Below are positions 32,188-42,500 of a stretch of 64,000 bases of DNA, in pieces. The notes beneath the pieces are model-generated. The model made no database searches, was not told the origin of the DNA, and saw nothing but the letters and a program-made list of their open reading frames with translations. This DNA is from Timema cristinae (taxonomy: Eukaryota; Arthropoda; Insecta; Phasmatodea; Timematidae), in contig JBCFYV010000012.1 in NCBI GenBank assembly GCA_039000515.1, positions 85,156,284 to 85,220,283 of the forward strand, given 5' to 3'. The position numbers and the translations under genes are program-made. How positions within the stretch are numbered: the stretch's first letter is position 1; the number at the start of each line of letters is the position of its first letter.

Positions 32188-32690
32188 TTTATTTCTATAT
32201 TATTATTTTCCAAATTTAACATTATTATTATTATTATTATTATTATTTTCTCTTATCTATTATTATTATCATCATCATCAGTTTTCTATAAATATTAACC
32301 ACAACCAAGGAATGTATCTCTACTCCCAAAAACAGTTGGCACAATTTGTTTCTAACAGTTTAATTCAAAATTCAAAATGGAGTAATCCATTGTTTGTGTT
32401 ATTTGTACTCTCTTCTTCTTTGTGTTTGATAAAGGCAACAATGCCGAAATATTATTATATTTGTGTTTAAACTGTGTGTGTTACTACTTCTACTATAGAA
32501 GACAGAAGAAAGGAAGAAGATGTCACCTTTGTGCATTGGATTCTTCCCACATCTTTCCTCTTTCCCTAGGTGGGCTTTCTTCATCAAATTTATTCTTAGT
32601 AGTTTATTTTTCCTTTTTCTTTAGTTTTATCAATTTCCTTTATTATAAAATTTTACTGGAATTTGATATTCAAGTGTTGATTAATTTAAA
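32188..32690 (+). mobile_element. Penelope-like element 3' region with hammerhead-like core
   Basis: After the stop come (ATT)n and ATC repeats, then a block from about 32360 to 32690 that recurs in both arms of the palindrome at 33932-34482. It includes TTGATAA, a GGCA/TGCC hairpin and GAAA at 32426-32449. That arrangement is a type I hammerhead core (CUGANGA, stem II, GAAA) with C3 and G8 replaced by U and A. Flanking stem I/III pairing is not evident. That Penelope-like elements carry hammerhead motifs is published family knowledge; activity here is doubtful. Confidence 0.6.
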
Positions 32691-33111
32691 ATAGTAATAT
32701 TAAGAATTTTTCTCAATTCTTTCAATACCAGTGATAATTAGTTGACATCCCATTGCATTTAATTTACATTTAACACAAAATATTAGCCAGAGTAAGCCAT
32801 TCTCATATTATTAACTTTTTGTAATGAATAATCAAACTTATATCATGTGGGAGTATTAAAAGTGTAAGAATACATGGAGAAATGTGTTTGTTCTGATCTA
32901 GGCTTAGCCTACCTATCCTTTCAAGCCTTCACTATCACTTAGTTTACAAGTGTTTCAATACTGTCTTACTTACAACCTTATATCTTAATAATATTAAAAT
33001 ATAAATTGGATTTTTCATTGCAAAAACAAAATATGTGAATAGCCTACTTTAGCCTTTGTTTAGAGTTGTTTTAGAGTAAAGTAGATGCTAAATAATTTTA
33101 TTTCTTAATAC

Positions 33112-33318
33112 CTTTCTTTTGAAGCACCAATGGCGAGGAACTGGGACAGTGTTCCTGTGGGCCTTGAGCTGTACCAAGAGCTTAGGGTCACGCGCAGTCA
33201 CATCATGCATCTCCACAACATCTGGGCGTGTTACCAGCTGCTTCAGTTCAGCAACGCTCAGTCGTGTCAGCTTTTTCAGTTTGCGTTTGGACAATTTTGT
33301 CTTCTCCTCCTGCTTCTT
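33112..33318 (-). CDS. SF3B2: SF3B2 coding exon 8 (start of DUF382)
   Basis: Acceptor TTGTGTGTAG, donor GTATTAAG, phase 0 at both ends, 69 codons. The frame reads KKQEEKTKLSKRKLKKLT, then RLSVAELKQLVTRPDVVEMH and DVTARDPKLLVQLKAHRNTV, ending PVPRHWCFKRK. VAELKQLVxRPDVVExHDVTAxDP and VPRHWCFKRK are unchanged family motifs. The front is a lysine-rich linker. Confidence 0.98.
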
Positions 33319-33387
33319 CTACACACAACATATCACAACCATTAAATAAATAAAGGGCCACCCTTTGTCTGAGTCTTGTCTATATAT

Positions 33388-33675
33388 TATTATTATTATT
33401 ATTATTATTAGCACCGCGTCTTACTACCCATTAGGGTTATACGCACTTACGCTAATGTGTAATGGAAGGGTGATTGTGAGATGAAATGAAGGACCTACAG
33501 TTTAACGTGGAATCCGAACCACGGTGGAGACCTGGCATTCCCCACATTCACAAGAAGTCTTGTCAGAGGTGAAGGAAGGGTTTGGTAATCAGAAAAATCT
33601 TTGCCGGGACTGAGGATTGAACCCCGGCCGCCAGCATAGAAGTCTGACACCTTACCCCTAGACCACCAGGTCACC
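33388..33675 (-). mobile_element. SINE family A copy
   Basis: The reverse of the 1580 element: (ATT)n, TTAGCACCGCGTCTTACTAC, the body, a GGATTGAACCCCGGCC B box in reverse, and the CCACCAGGTCACC head at the right. It is flanked by TTGTCTATATA / TTGTCTGTATA (one mismatch). It lies 70 bases upstream of SF3B2 exon 8, inside the intron. Confidence 0.9.
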
Positions 33676-33814
33676 TTTTGTCTGTATAAAATGTATTATA
33701 GTTGGTAGCAGTAGAGTCTCTCAAAGTCCAACCCCTTGTCCACATCAGTCCAAGAGTGGACAATTCTACCATATAGTCAAGGATATAATCTGGTGATAGA
33801 ATATAGGAAAAGAG

Positions 33815-33931
33815 GCCAAAACTTTGTTATATAAGGCATATTATTATCCAATATTGACATACAGCTCTGAAACCTGGACATGAACGAAGGGAGATTTAAG
33901 TAAATTGCAGGCAGCATATGATGTGAATGAA
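33815..33931 (+). pseudogene. LINE RT fragment, left half of an interrupted element
   Basis: The plus frame reads KTLLYKAYYYPILTYSSETW then TKGDLSKLQAA, the thumb region of a non-LTR RT (YxxxxxPxLTYGSETW). It continues at 34505 beyond the palindrome. Confidence 0.75.
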
Positions 33932-34482
33932 TTTTATAATAAAGGAAATAGATAAAACTAAAGAAAAAGGGAAAATAAACTACTAAGAATAAATTTGATG
34001 AAGAAAGCCCACCTAGGGAAAGAGTAAAAAATGTGGGATGAATCCAATGCACAAAGGTGACATCTTCTTCCTTTCTTTTGTCTTCTATAGTAGAAGTAGT
34101 CACAAACACATTTTAACACAAATAAAATAATATTTCGGCATTGTTGCCTTTATCAAACACAAAGAAGAAGAGAGTACAAATAACACAAACAATGGATTAC
34201 TCAAAATTCAAAATGGAGTAATCCATTGTTTGTGTTATTTGTACTCCCTTCTTCTTTGTGTTTGATAAAGGCAACAATGCCGAAATATAATTATGTGTGT
34301 GTTAAATTGTGTGTGTGACTACTTCTACTATAGAAGACAGAAGAAAGGAAGAAGATGTCACCTTTGTGCATTGGATTCTTTCCACATTTCCTCTTTCCCT
34401 TGGCGGGCTTTCTTCATCAAGTTTAGAGTAGTTTATTTTTCCTTTTTCTTTAGTTTTATCTATTTCCTTTATTATAAAATTA
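33932..34482. repeat. 550 bp palindrome made of two Penelope 3' regions
   Basis: The left arm (33932-34202) is the near-perfect reverse complement of the right arm (34216-34482), with a 13-base loop AAAATTCAAAATG. At the centre CAATGGATTACTC pairs with GAGTAATCCATTG. The right arm matches 32360-32690 in direct orientation. Each arm holds the TTGATAA-hairpin-GAAA core. It is inserted in a LINE. The several short frames across it are spurious. Confidence 0.92.
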
Positions 34483-34504
34483 TCTAGCCATTGGGCCACC
34501 TCAT

Positions 34505-34735
34505 TTTTAAACGTGATGAGAATGAAGAAAGACAGAATGCCTAAACCTTACAGAACAGAGAGAAGGGTAGAAGATCTATTGGAAGACCACGGACAAGATG
34601 GGTGAACCAAGCGCAGAAGGACATGGAAGTTAAAAGAGCGGACTGGAGATGCGTGGCTGAGGGGGAAGTTTGGAGAGATCAACAGGAATGGAAGAGGATG
34701 TGCCAGATAACCCGCAGAGGTGGAAACATTGAATG
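34505..34735 (+). pseudogene. LINE 3' end, right half of the interrupted element
   Basis: The plus frame reads RRSIGRPRTRWVNQAQKD then MEVKRADWRCVAEGEVWRDQ and QEWKRMCQITRRGGNIE and a stop. This is the C-terminal end of a non-LTR RT, followed by a (GATGAT)n tail at 34734-34765. The upstream part is at 33815-33931. Confidence 0.8.
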
Positions 34736-34769
34736 ATGATGATGATGATGATAATGATGATAAAAGTGA

Positions 34770-36092
34770 TGGTGGTGGTAACTGTATAGATATTATGACA
34801 GGGTTATTGATGCTATAAAAAAGAGGTCTATGTCTCAAAAGGTTTTGCACAAAATTACAATACAATGGGTACACATAGCTATAGAAGATAATAGATAATG
34901 TATTATTCTTGTTAATGTTGTATAGTAAAGTAATACTGATTGTTGTAAACTAGGAAAGGGCACTAAAGTGGCGAAAACTTCGTTAAAAGAAAAACATCTT
35001 TAATAAAGATGGGTCGAATCAGAATCTCAATTGGGATTGGTTCTGTATTTTTGTGCTCTATCCTAGCACTTCACTATTTAGGACCGGTGTTATGATTGCC
35101 AGATAAATATTGCTATCGGAAGGTTAAAGTTAGCAACCAGATAAAGGTTATCAGCTATTATAATATTCTATGCATATTATGAACTCTATTTATCTGCTGG
35201 ATAGCTATCTGTGGAATAAATAAATTTTTATACAGAAAATTCAAGGTTGGTACTGTTTTACCTGTGCGCACATGCGTATAAGCCCTGCTGCTACCACTAC
35301 AACCTGGCTAGTGGCTACAATGACCCGTATTTGTTAAATAATGACGGCTAAGCGAGTGTGAGGAACAAATTTCTGTGCTGAAGAATGTCTTCACTCAGAT
35401 GGTGTTATGTGGGCGCAGAAGATAAGTTGTCTTGCAAGTACTAATTTTGGTACCTGTGCCTACTAAACACGTGAACAAGATTTTAACATAAAAACATATT
35501 CTTATGAGCGAAACCTCATGAAAAACTCTTTATTTGTCCATTTTGCATAGTGGTCTTTTCTTAGCCTATATATTTTACATTTCTACCTCTTAGTGCCCCA
35601 TTCATTAAAAATTAATAACCAGAGTTGTCACTGTTGTCTATAATTGGCAGCATTTTCGCCATTTTGAATAACACATAACATAAACATGTCACAATGGCGA
35701 AGCCCATTTTAACTTTCAGGTGTCAGTAACATACTGTTTATAATTTAGTTTAATAAAGCCACACAAATAAATTAACCAATTAAAAGGTAGACATCCACCT
35801 GCAAGTATGTAGAATAAATAATAGAAGACACATCTAGTCTGCTTTACTGGAGACAGGAAGATAGGGTTTTAGTTTCGGCCTAATATACTTAAAAGTGGTT
35901 TTATGGAAAACTATTTAGGATAAAAGATGTATTCTGAATAACTTCCCCCTTGTACTTCACATAAAAGTGGATACACATCCTCTAAGACTATTCCTTCCTG
36001 TTTCCTGCTACATTAATGTAGTTAGATACAAATATCTCTGGAGTAAGACTGACTGAAAAAGAAAAAAGTATATATTTGTGAAATTTGCTCAC
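34770..36092. other. SF3B2 intron between exons 7 and 8, left part
   Basis: No exon or complete element is seen. A GATGGGTCGAATCAGAATCT segment at about 34998 belongs to the TIR family of 20552. The remainder is AT-rich and unremarkable. Confidence 0.5.
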
Positions 36093-36309
36093 ATTTTCAT
36101 CCTCCTCGATGTCATCATCGTCGTATTCATCCTCAAGCCTGGGGACCTTCTTAAGGTCCGGGGGGTATTCCTTGAGAGGTTCCTTGGGGATAAGATCGTT
36201 GGGGTCATCCAGTTTAACTGGATCAGATATGCGAAACGTCTCAAAGATGCGAGCAAACTGGCGGTACATGGGTTCCAGCTCATGGATACCCAGGGTCTCC
36301 TGGATGTAC
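36093..36309 (-). CDS. SF3B2: SF3B2 coding exon 7
   Basis: After CACCCCGCAG the frame reads (E)YIQETLGIHELEPMYRQF, then ARIFETFRISDPVKLDDP and LKEYPPDLKKVPRLEDEYDD, ending DIEEDEN before GTGAGC. Entry phase 2 (GA|G) fits exon 6 and exit phase is 0. The YxQExxxI...YxxFxxIFExF pattern matches the region before DUF382; the acidic tail is variable in the family. Confidence 0.95.
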
Positions 36310-36451
36310 CTGCGGGGTGGCATAACATGAATGTAAATAATCATCATGAATTGGTTCGTCCCTCAAGAGGCAGTCAAAGTTTAAAGATGTAACATTACCA
36401 ATATCAAAACAAAGTATCAATCTAAAATATGACAATGTTAAGTATTGGTTA

Positions 36452-36494
36452 GGGGTTTGCGAAGCTTCAAAACTTTGTCGTGGGTTTGAAACAA
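36452..36494. mobile_element. hAT-like MITE end cut by a pogo insertion
   Basis: AGGGGTTTGCGAAGCTTCAA then AACTTTGTCGTGGGTTTGAA is the left end of the 27265/43968 family. It stops where the pogo TIR begins at 36496. Confidence 0.5.
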
Positions 36495-36495
36495 A

Positions 36496-38290
36496 TACAG
36501 TGGAACTTGGATAATTTGAACTTGAAGGAACCAGGAAAAAATTCAAATTATCCAAAAATTCAAATGAAATAAGTTTATTAAAAGGAATTGAAAAGAAACA
36601 CAGTTAAGTTTGCAACCAAGCTCAAAAACTTTGTTTAACTTATTTATACATAATCAGTTTACAATTTCTTTAAAAAGTCAGAGATTTTAATCTGTTTTGC
36701 TGATTTAAGTCTTTCAGTCATAGTGTGTGATTCTAATTGATTTAATGACTGGAAAATTGAATCACTTATATTGTTGCGACTTTCAAAAAAGACGCCCGAG
36801 TTCTTGGATATGGTCTATGGTTTCTTCCGCACTTGGGATAGGCCTATCCTGAACTACTGAAGAATTGTCCCTTTCATCACCAGATGCTCCATCCTCAGCC
36901 TAAATTTTATTGCTGAGAACTTTGGTGATGATCTCCACATCAGTAACTTCACCACACTCTGCCATCTCTTCATCCACGCTGAGAGAGTTCACATAGGAGA
37001 TAGCAGGATCAGGAGTAACTTCCTCCCAGTTATCAATAGCTGGTGTAGCTTCAGTCACAGTTTCTTCATCATTTTCTTTCTTGATAACACAAGCTTTTTA
37101 AAAACATAATCTCAACTTTCACTTGGTCCCCTGCATGCTTACACATTCTTGATGCTTGAAGAACGTCAATCGAAATTTTCTGATTAGACAAATCTCCAGC
37201 AAGAATTTTTTTCAACCAACAATTGTCTGTAGAAATGATTTAGGTTCTTAATTACTCCTTGGTCCATAGGTTGAATAACCGATGTCATATTTGGCAGGGA
37301 AAAAATAACCTTTACATTTTCCAAAAAGGGAACTCTGTTAGGAATAGTGCAATTATCAATGAATAAAAGGATTGTCCAATTTTGTTTGCCAAACTGTTTG
37401 TCGATTTTGACAAGCCATTTTTCAAATAGATCACCTGTCATCAATGCTTTTCTATTTGACTCGTATTCCACAGGCTTCAATTATACATTTTTGAAGCAAC
37501 GTGAGTTAGCCAATTTTTCAATCATTAATAACGGCAGCTTTTCAGAATCATCCCTATTTGATCCAACTAACAGTATTGTCAATCTTTACTAAGCTTTCCC
37601 CACTGCACCGTTCACCTTTAAATGCAAGAGTTTTGTCAGGAGTACACTTGTAAAAAAGTCCCGTCTCATTGCGTTAAAAATGTTTTTGGTTCTATGTCCT
37701 GGATCATTACTTTCAAGTCTTCCTTCCAATTATAAGCTGAACACACATCAATAGCACCACTTTCACCACAAACAGCTTTGAAGGAAATTTCTTTTCATTG
37801 TTTGACTCCATCTAGCCACCCTGCACTTTGAAGTTTGTTTTTCCTAATTCAGATGTGAAATGTTAAGCCTTTGCTCTAAGAAGAGGGCCACTCATTGGGA
37901 CTTTCTTGTCTCGCGCTTGTTTGAACAACTTCAGTACACGGTTGTCCACATATGGGTTTTGAAAAGTGTGTTAGGGGAAGGCATTTTCAATTTCTGATTT
38001 CTTTTTAAGTCCGTTTTCTTCTTCCTTTATCAACGCTATTTTTACAGCCAAAGTTAATTATTCATAGGACTGTGGCTTGGACTGTGACATCACGACACAC
38101 ACACACACACACACACAAAACTACTTTACAGTATGTACTAAACAAAACTAAAAAAAAAAAAAAAACTAGCACGTCACAAGAATATCGCTACAACCAAACC
38201 ACTAAGAACAGTGCACAGTGCATGTAACCGTTCGAGAGGTTAGACCTTGATTAACGTAGTACAGAACTATACATGTAAATTACAGAAATT
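36496..38290 (-). mobile_element. Tigger/pogo element 1, one end lost
   Basis: The left TIR is TACAGTGGAACTTGGATAAT then TTGAA (36496 on), typical of Tigger elements. Minus-strand transposase pieces run right to left. Near 37950-38040 is a CENP-B-like HTH part. At about 37600-37780 is FKAVCGESGAIDVCSAYNWK. At 37184-37480 is a DDE block with GDLFEKWLVKIDKQFGKQN, ILLFIDNCTIPNR (catalytic Asp in IDNC) and IFSLPNMTSVIQPMDQGVIK (second Asp in MDQG). Several stops and frameshifts separate them. No matching right TIR is found before element 2. A (CA)n lies at about 38096-38116 and an A-run at about 38151-38165. Confidence 0.85.
37184..37480 (-). pseudogene. Tigger transposase DDE core fragment
   Basis: The longest open piece (98 codons) of the dead transposase. 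It carries two of the three catalytic acidic positions: ILLFIDNC and QPMDQGVIKNL. Neither its ATG nor its stop is that of the ancestral gene. Confidence 0.85.
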
Positions 38291-38754
38291 TGAAGTGTTT
38301 CGTATTTCGTTTATTATTCCTTAGTGTAATCATGTGTGATCACGTCTTCTGTTCCATTTCCATTTCTCTGTGCACAGTTGCACATGCACATTGTACAGAC
38401 TCTCGTTAGACATTATTTTATTGACAAATTTACTTCAATTCAATTTTTAATACAGTGGAGCGTCGTTAATCCGGATCGATCGGGACCGGGACCCATCCGG
38501 ATTACTGAATTGTCTGGATTTACAAATGCGCTTTCAATAACTGTATACATATGTAATGTATTGACTAGAGGATACATGACGCTCGGGAGTCTACTGTATT
38601 GCAAAATAGAGGCTGAAGGGTTCGAAAAATACAGTACACAAAATATGTTAATAAAGTATATTGAATAAGAACATGTACATTATGTAATTTAGATTAGTAA
38701 CTCTACAATACTTTTTAGAAAAATAAACAAGAATCTACAGTAATTAATGAAAAC

Positions 38755-39414
38755 TTACTTGGTATAAATTTCCTTAATTGTTTTTTGTACAAGACTTGAC
38801 ATACGTTTCTTTGCAGCCATGTCTCTCAGTCTTTTAAGAAGTACGAGTTGTGTCGCCGTCCCCTCAGTTTGCCTCTCTAACCAGTTCATAGCTGTCTGGA
38901 ATGTTTCATAGGCGTCTGAGTGTGAAGGACCGGCGGCTTCTTCAGCATCCATTTCTACATCATCGTCACTCTCTCTTACATTGCATCCATTATCATTGCC
39001 CTCAATTACCTGATGAACTATTTCGACATCATTCAAATGCTGATAGCCAGGGTCATTGCCATCACTTTCAAACCACTCCCTTGTGTCAAGTTCATCGCAC
39101 TGTTCAAATCCAGGCAATGTCTGGAATAGAGTCACAACTTCGGCGTCAGTAGGAGTGTTGGCGTCCGATGGGGTTTGAGAGTTTGCCTCATATTGTCTTG
39201 ATTTGGTGTTTCAGGGATTAGCCACCATTTTTTTAAGGTTTTCGTCAGTGAGAGATCCCCAGGCATCTGCTACCATGTAAATGGCGTCCTTTAGGCTGAG
39301 GTTTTCCACAAACTGCAGCACACTTTCTTCCAATACACTGTTTTTTGTCGTTCTTGTGGTTTTTCTTTTTTGTGAACCTTTTTCAGAATCTAGTTTTGAA
39401 GCAAAACGTTGCAA
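38755..39414 (-). pseudogene. Tigger transposase C-terminal remnant
   Basis: Two minus-strand frames. The first (39211-39414) has LSLKDAIYMVADAWGSLTDE, which corresponds to the DAxxxxxxAWxxV motif after the DDE core. The second (38755-39135) runs from an acidic stretch to TFQTAMNWLERQTEGTATQL then LLKRLRDMAAKKRMSS, the usual C-terminal end. They are separated by a stop and a frame change. Confidence 0.8.
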
Positions 39415-39570
39415 ACTTTATTTGCTTTAACGTCACTAATGGTTGGAGTTCCTCCCACACCTTATATTTTAGCGAGAGATGCACCACTTTCCCCTTTGGA
39501 CAGTCTTCGTAAAATTTCTAACTTGTCCTCTATAGATAAAAATTTATGTTTCCTTTTATTTGATAATGAT

Positions 39571-39850
39571 TATTATTATTATTAGCACCGCGTCTTACTA
39601 CCCATTCGGGTTATACGCACTTACGCTAATGTGAAATGGTAGTGTGATTGTGAGATGAAATGAAGGACCTCCAGTTTAACGTGGAATCCGAACCACGGTG
39701 GAGGCCTGGCATTCCCCACATTCACAAGATGTCTTGTCAGAGGTGGAGGAAGGGTTTGGTAATCAGATAAATCTTTGCCGGGACCGAGGATTGAACCCCG
39801 GCCGCCAGCATAGAAGTCTGACACCTTACCCCTAGACCACCAGGTCACCC
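39571..39850 (-). mobile_element. SINE family A inside Tigger element 2
   Basis: A full-length reverse copy with perfect 12 bp duplications TTTGATAATGAT at 39559-39570 and 39851-39862. It is younger than the Tigger copy it sits in. Confidence 0.95.
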
Positions 39851-40914
39851 TTTGATAATGATGACATGATTAACAAAGTAAAAATATGTACCGTTTTAAC
39901 TCGCACACTAAAATGTCACAAGGAAACTATACGACGAAGGTTTGTAAATGATAGCACAGAACTGAGCCGAGCACGTGACCAAGGAGATGTGACTGGCTAA
40001 GTCGTTGAACTCTCAAAGATACCTTCCACTACCTCCCCTACCTGCTCTCACCGCCAATCCGGATTTGCGACGCTCCGGATTTTTGACGTCCGGATTTCCG
40101 ACGCTCTACTGTACTTATAAAAGTTGATTCTGATACTTTAAAATTAAAAATATTAATAAAATAATATTTTTAGCAAACAATATGAAATAATAAATGCTTT
40201 TTTAATCTAAATGTGGTAGGTTTAGTAAAATTTGTATTGCAATAAATAAGATCAACATCGATTTTAAACGGGTTAGCCAACTTAATTCTATAACTAAATA
40301 GTAACTAAATTAGAGCTAGTTTTGTAGCTAAACGTATTATTTAATATGAGTTTTAAATAACTTAGGGTTGAAAACATTTAATATAATAATATATTTTTGA
40401 TATTACATTTTTAATTTAACATAAATTATTATTTTGGAAAGGGACCAGGTAAAAATAATAAAAAGGATCATTCATCTATTTAGTAATCTTCTTACCTATT
40501 TTTATTTTCATTGCTTTGTCATGGCAATACAAGTAAACAACTTCAATCAAGCATAAGTCAAAATGGGTGAAAATATTGAATAAATTTACCAGGAGAAAGT
40601 GGTTTTAAAGTTCTATTATGTTATTAATGAGAAAATTGAAATTAATATTTAACAATTTGATAAGTAACCAAATGAATTATAAGTGGAAATGCTGATGTTA
40701 TCTCAATTAAATAGACTATGCTTACTATTGCGTTTTAAAAATAGATTATGTACATCAAGTGGAAGTTTGAAAATGACGAGACTACAAAACTTTTGATCTT
40801 ACTTTCGTGCTTAAGTGACGAGCTCGGCTCGAAGCTCAGAATATGAGTACTCACAGAGCTCTAATCAAAAATGCTATTCACGCACACTTTTATTTATATT
40901 TATTTTCTTTACTG

Positions 40915-41135
40915 TTATTATTTTTAGCATCGCACCTTATTACTCATTTTGGTTATATGCCTATGTACTAATTACTCTAGTGTGTTAGGAATGAGAAAGA
41001 TTGAATTTAGAGGTGTGCTTGCATTTGCGTGTATAGAGTGAGAAACCATTTAGGAATACCCACCCTTAATACACCTGGTCAAATCAAACTAAATATCCCC
41101 ATTATCAGCAGCCTTAGACCATACAGCCATCAAAG
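40915..41135 (-). mobile_element. SINE family B copy
   Basis: It starts with the reversed shared tail (TTTTTAGCATCGCACCTTAT TACTCATTTT split across 40920-40950), then the B body (GAATTTAGAGGTGTGCTTGC) and the head relic at 41120-41135. The CCCG repeat follows at 41195, as it does after the copy at 7399. Confidence 0.7.
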
Positions 41136-41194
41136 CAGATTTTAATATTATAACTTTAACAAGTCTTATCATATTGGTTTATAAATCCATATAT

Positions 41195-41325
41195 TTTAAA
41201 TCTAAAATTATTTTAAAGAGTAATTTTAAAATTTCCCATTCCCATCTCGAGTCCCGATATTTTGACTCATTTCCAGTCCCGTTCCTGTCCTGAAATAAAA
41301 AAGTAATTCCCGTCTATCTCTACTT
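41195..41325. repeat. Third copy of the CCCG-rich repeat
   Basis: It reads TATTTTAAATCTAAAATTAT through GACTCATTTCCAGTCCCGTT to CGTCTATCTCTAC. Together with the SINE before it, the arrangement repeats that of 7399-7800, so both were copied as one unit or the SINE is part of this element. Confidence 0.6.
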
Positions 41326-41684
41326 TAAACTAAAGTATTAAAAATTCACTGTACTAAATATTAGTCAAATAATATTAAAAATACTGACAATTTAAATGAG
41401 TTCAAAAATATTGAATAGATATAGAAAAGAATGACTGGCTTTAAAAAATTAAGAATTGAAAATTTAATGACATAGTTTCTTATTCTCTTATCTTGATAAA
41501 GCTATTTAAAAAAAATTATGATGTTTTTTAAAATGTAATATGTGTGTTGTTTCTCACCAGAAGCTCAATGGGAATGGGTCAATCCTGCTTGACGGTCGAA
41601 AGTAAATTCCTGGAGCGTTCAGGATTTCCTCAACACATATTCAAAACACTAACATATTTAGCTTAAAATACATAATACTAATAC

Positions 41685-41915
41685 TGTGTCTTACTACCCT
41701 TTTGGGTTATACACTTAGGTAATAATTATGTTAATGGGCTAGGAATTGGGAAGTTTGAATATAAAAGTGAACCCACATTTGCATGGTGGGAGAGTGGAAA
41801 AACATTTAGGAAAAACCATCCCCAGTTCACCCAAGCGAGATTCGAACCTCAATCTCCCCATCCTCGGCAGTCAAGCTCAACACAAAATCAGCGCGTTAAC
41901 TAGGCCACCGAGGCA
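41685..41915 (-). mobile_element. SINE family B copy
   Basis: The reversed tail ACTGTGTCTTACTACCCTTT TGGGTTATACAC, the B body (GTGAACCCACATTTGCATGG) and a clear tRNA-like head: B box GCGAGATTCGAACCTCAATC and A box relic CAGCGCGTTAACTAGGCCAC. It is the best preserved head of family B. Confidence 0.75.
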
Positions 41916-42229
41916 TATAGTGAACCACTTTAGCGTTTTTTCTTTAGACCAAATTTCTATGCTTAAAAAATTAGGATTCATTCAATTTTATGTTGAATAG
42001 TATCGAAGAGAGTATCACATTTCAAGAATGGTATCAGAATTGAGAGAAGTAGGTATCGGCCCACCCCTAATAATAATATTTCAATTTATCAGTGCTTGAA
42101 AAAAAAAAAGCAATATATTATTTTGGAATATTGTTGATGTTCTAATCTCTCATCAAGCTGACAAGCATTTACTCCAGATCAAGCTATGGCTTTTCCTCAT
42201 CACCAGTCATCAAGATGCAAAACACTTAC

Positions 42230-42500
42230 TCTATCTCAACCTGCGACTCTTTCTCTCCAGTCTCCAAGTCCTTCTTCTGCTGCTGCTGCAATTCCAACTC
42301 CAATTTCTGTTGGTGGCGACCTCGCCTCTTCTTTTTCTTCTTGCGCTTGCTGCGCTTGTCCTTCTGGTGAGCTCGGCCCCCACCTCCCGCTCCAACTACC
42401 ACTCGCTCCTCCTCCTCATCGTCATCAAGGTCATAAATAGTGTCTAGACCGGAGCGACTAATGACAGGTGCTGGAGGCGGCTCAGGGATGGACTGGTTGT
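42230..42500 (-). CDS. SF3B2: SF3B2 coding exon 6
   Basis: After TGCTATCCACAG the frame reads DNQSIPEPPPAPVISRSG, then LDTIYDLDDDEEEERVVVGA and a basic stretch RSKRKKKKKRRGRHQQ, then LELELQQQQKKDLETGEKES and QVEIE before GTAAGT. Entry phase 1 and exit phase 2 fit. The mix of an acidic patch, a lysine/arginine cluster (a likely nuclear localisation signal) and a Q/E coil is typical of the poorly conserved front half of SF3B2. Confidence 0.95.

Larger units (their letters stand above)
38453..40111 (-). mobile_element. Tigger/pogo element 2, both TIRs and TA duplication
   Basis: Left end TA-CAGTGGAGCGTCGTTAATCC, right end reversed TA-CAGTAGAGCGTCGGAAATCC, each flanked by TA as for Tc1/mariner/pogo elements. 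GTCCGGATTT and GGATTTGCGAC repeat the motif inside the right end. Inside, the minus strand holds the transposase C-terminus (38755-39135 and 39211-39414). The first 380 bases of the interior are non-coding, the catalytic core is gone, and a SINE sits at 39571-39850. Without the SINE it would be about 1.37 kb, so it is internally deleted. Confidence 0.88.

Noticed and set aside
36078..36392. Plus-strand ORFs opposite SF3B2 exon 7
   Set aside because: They are shadows of the exon; only the minus frame matches a known family and fits the splice sites.
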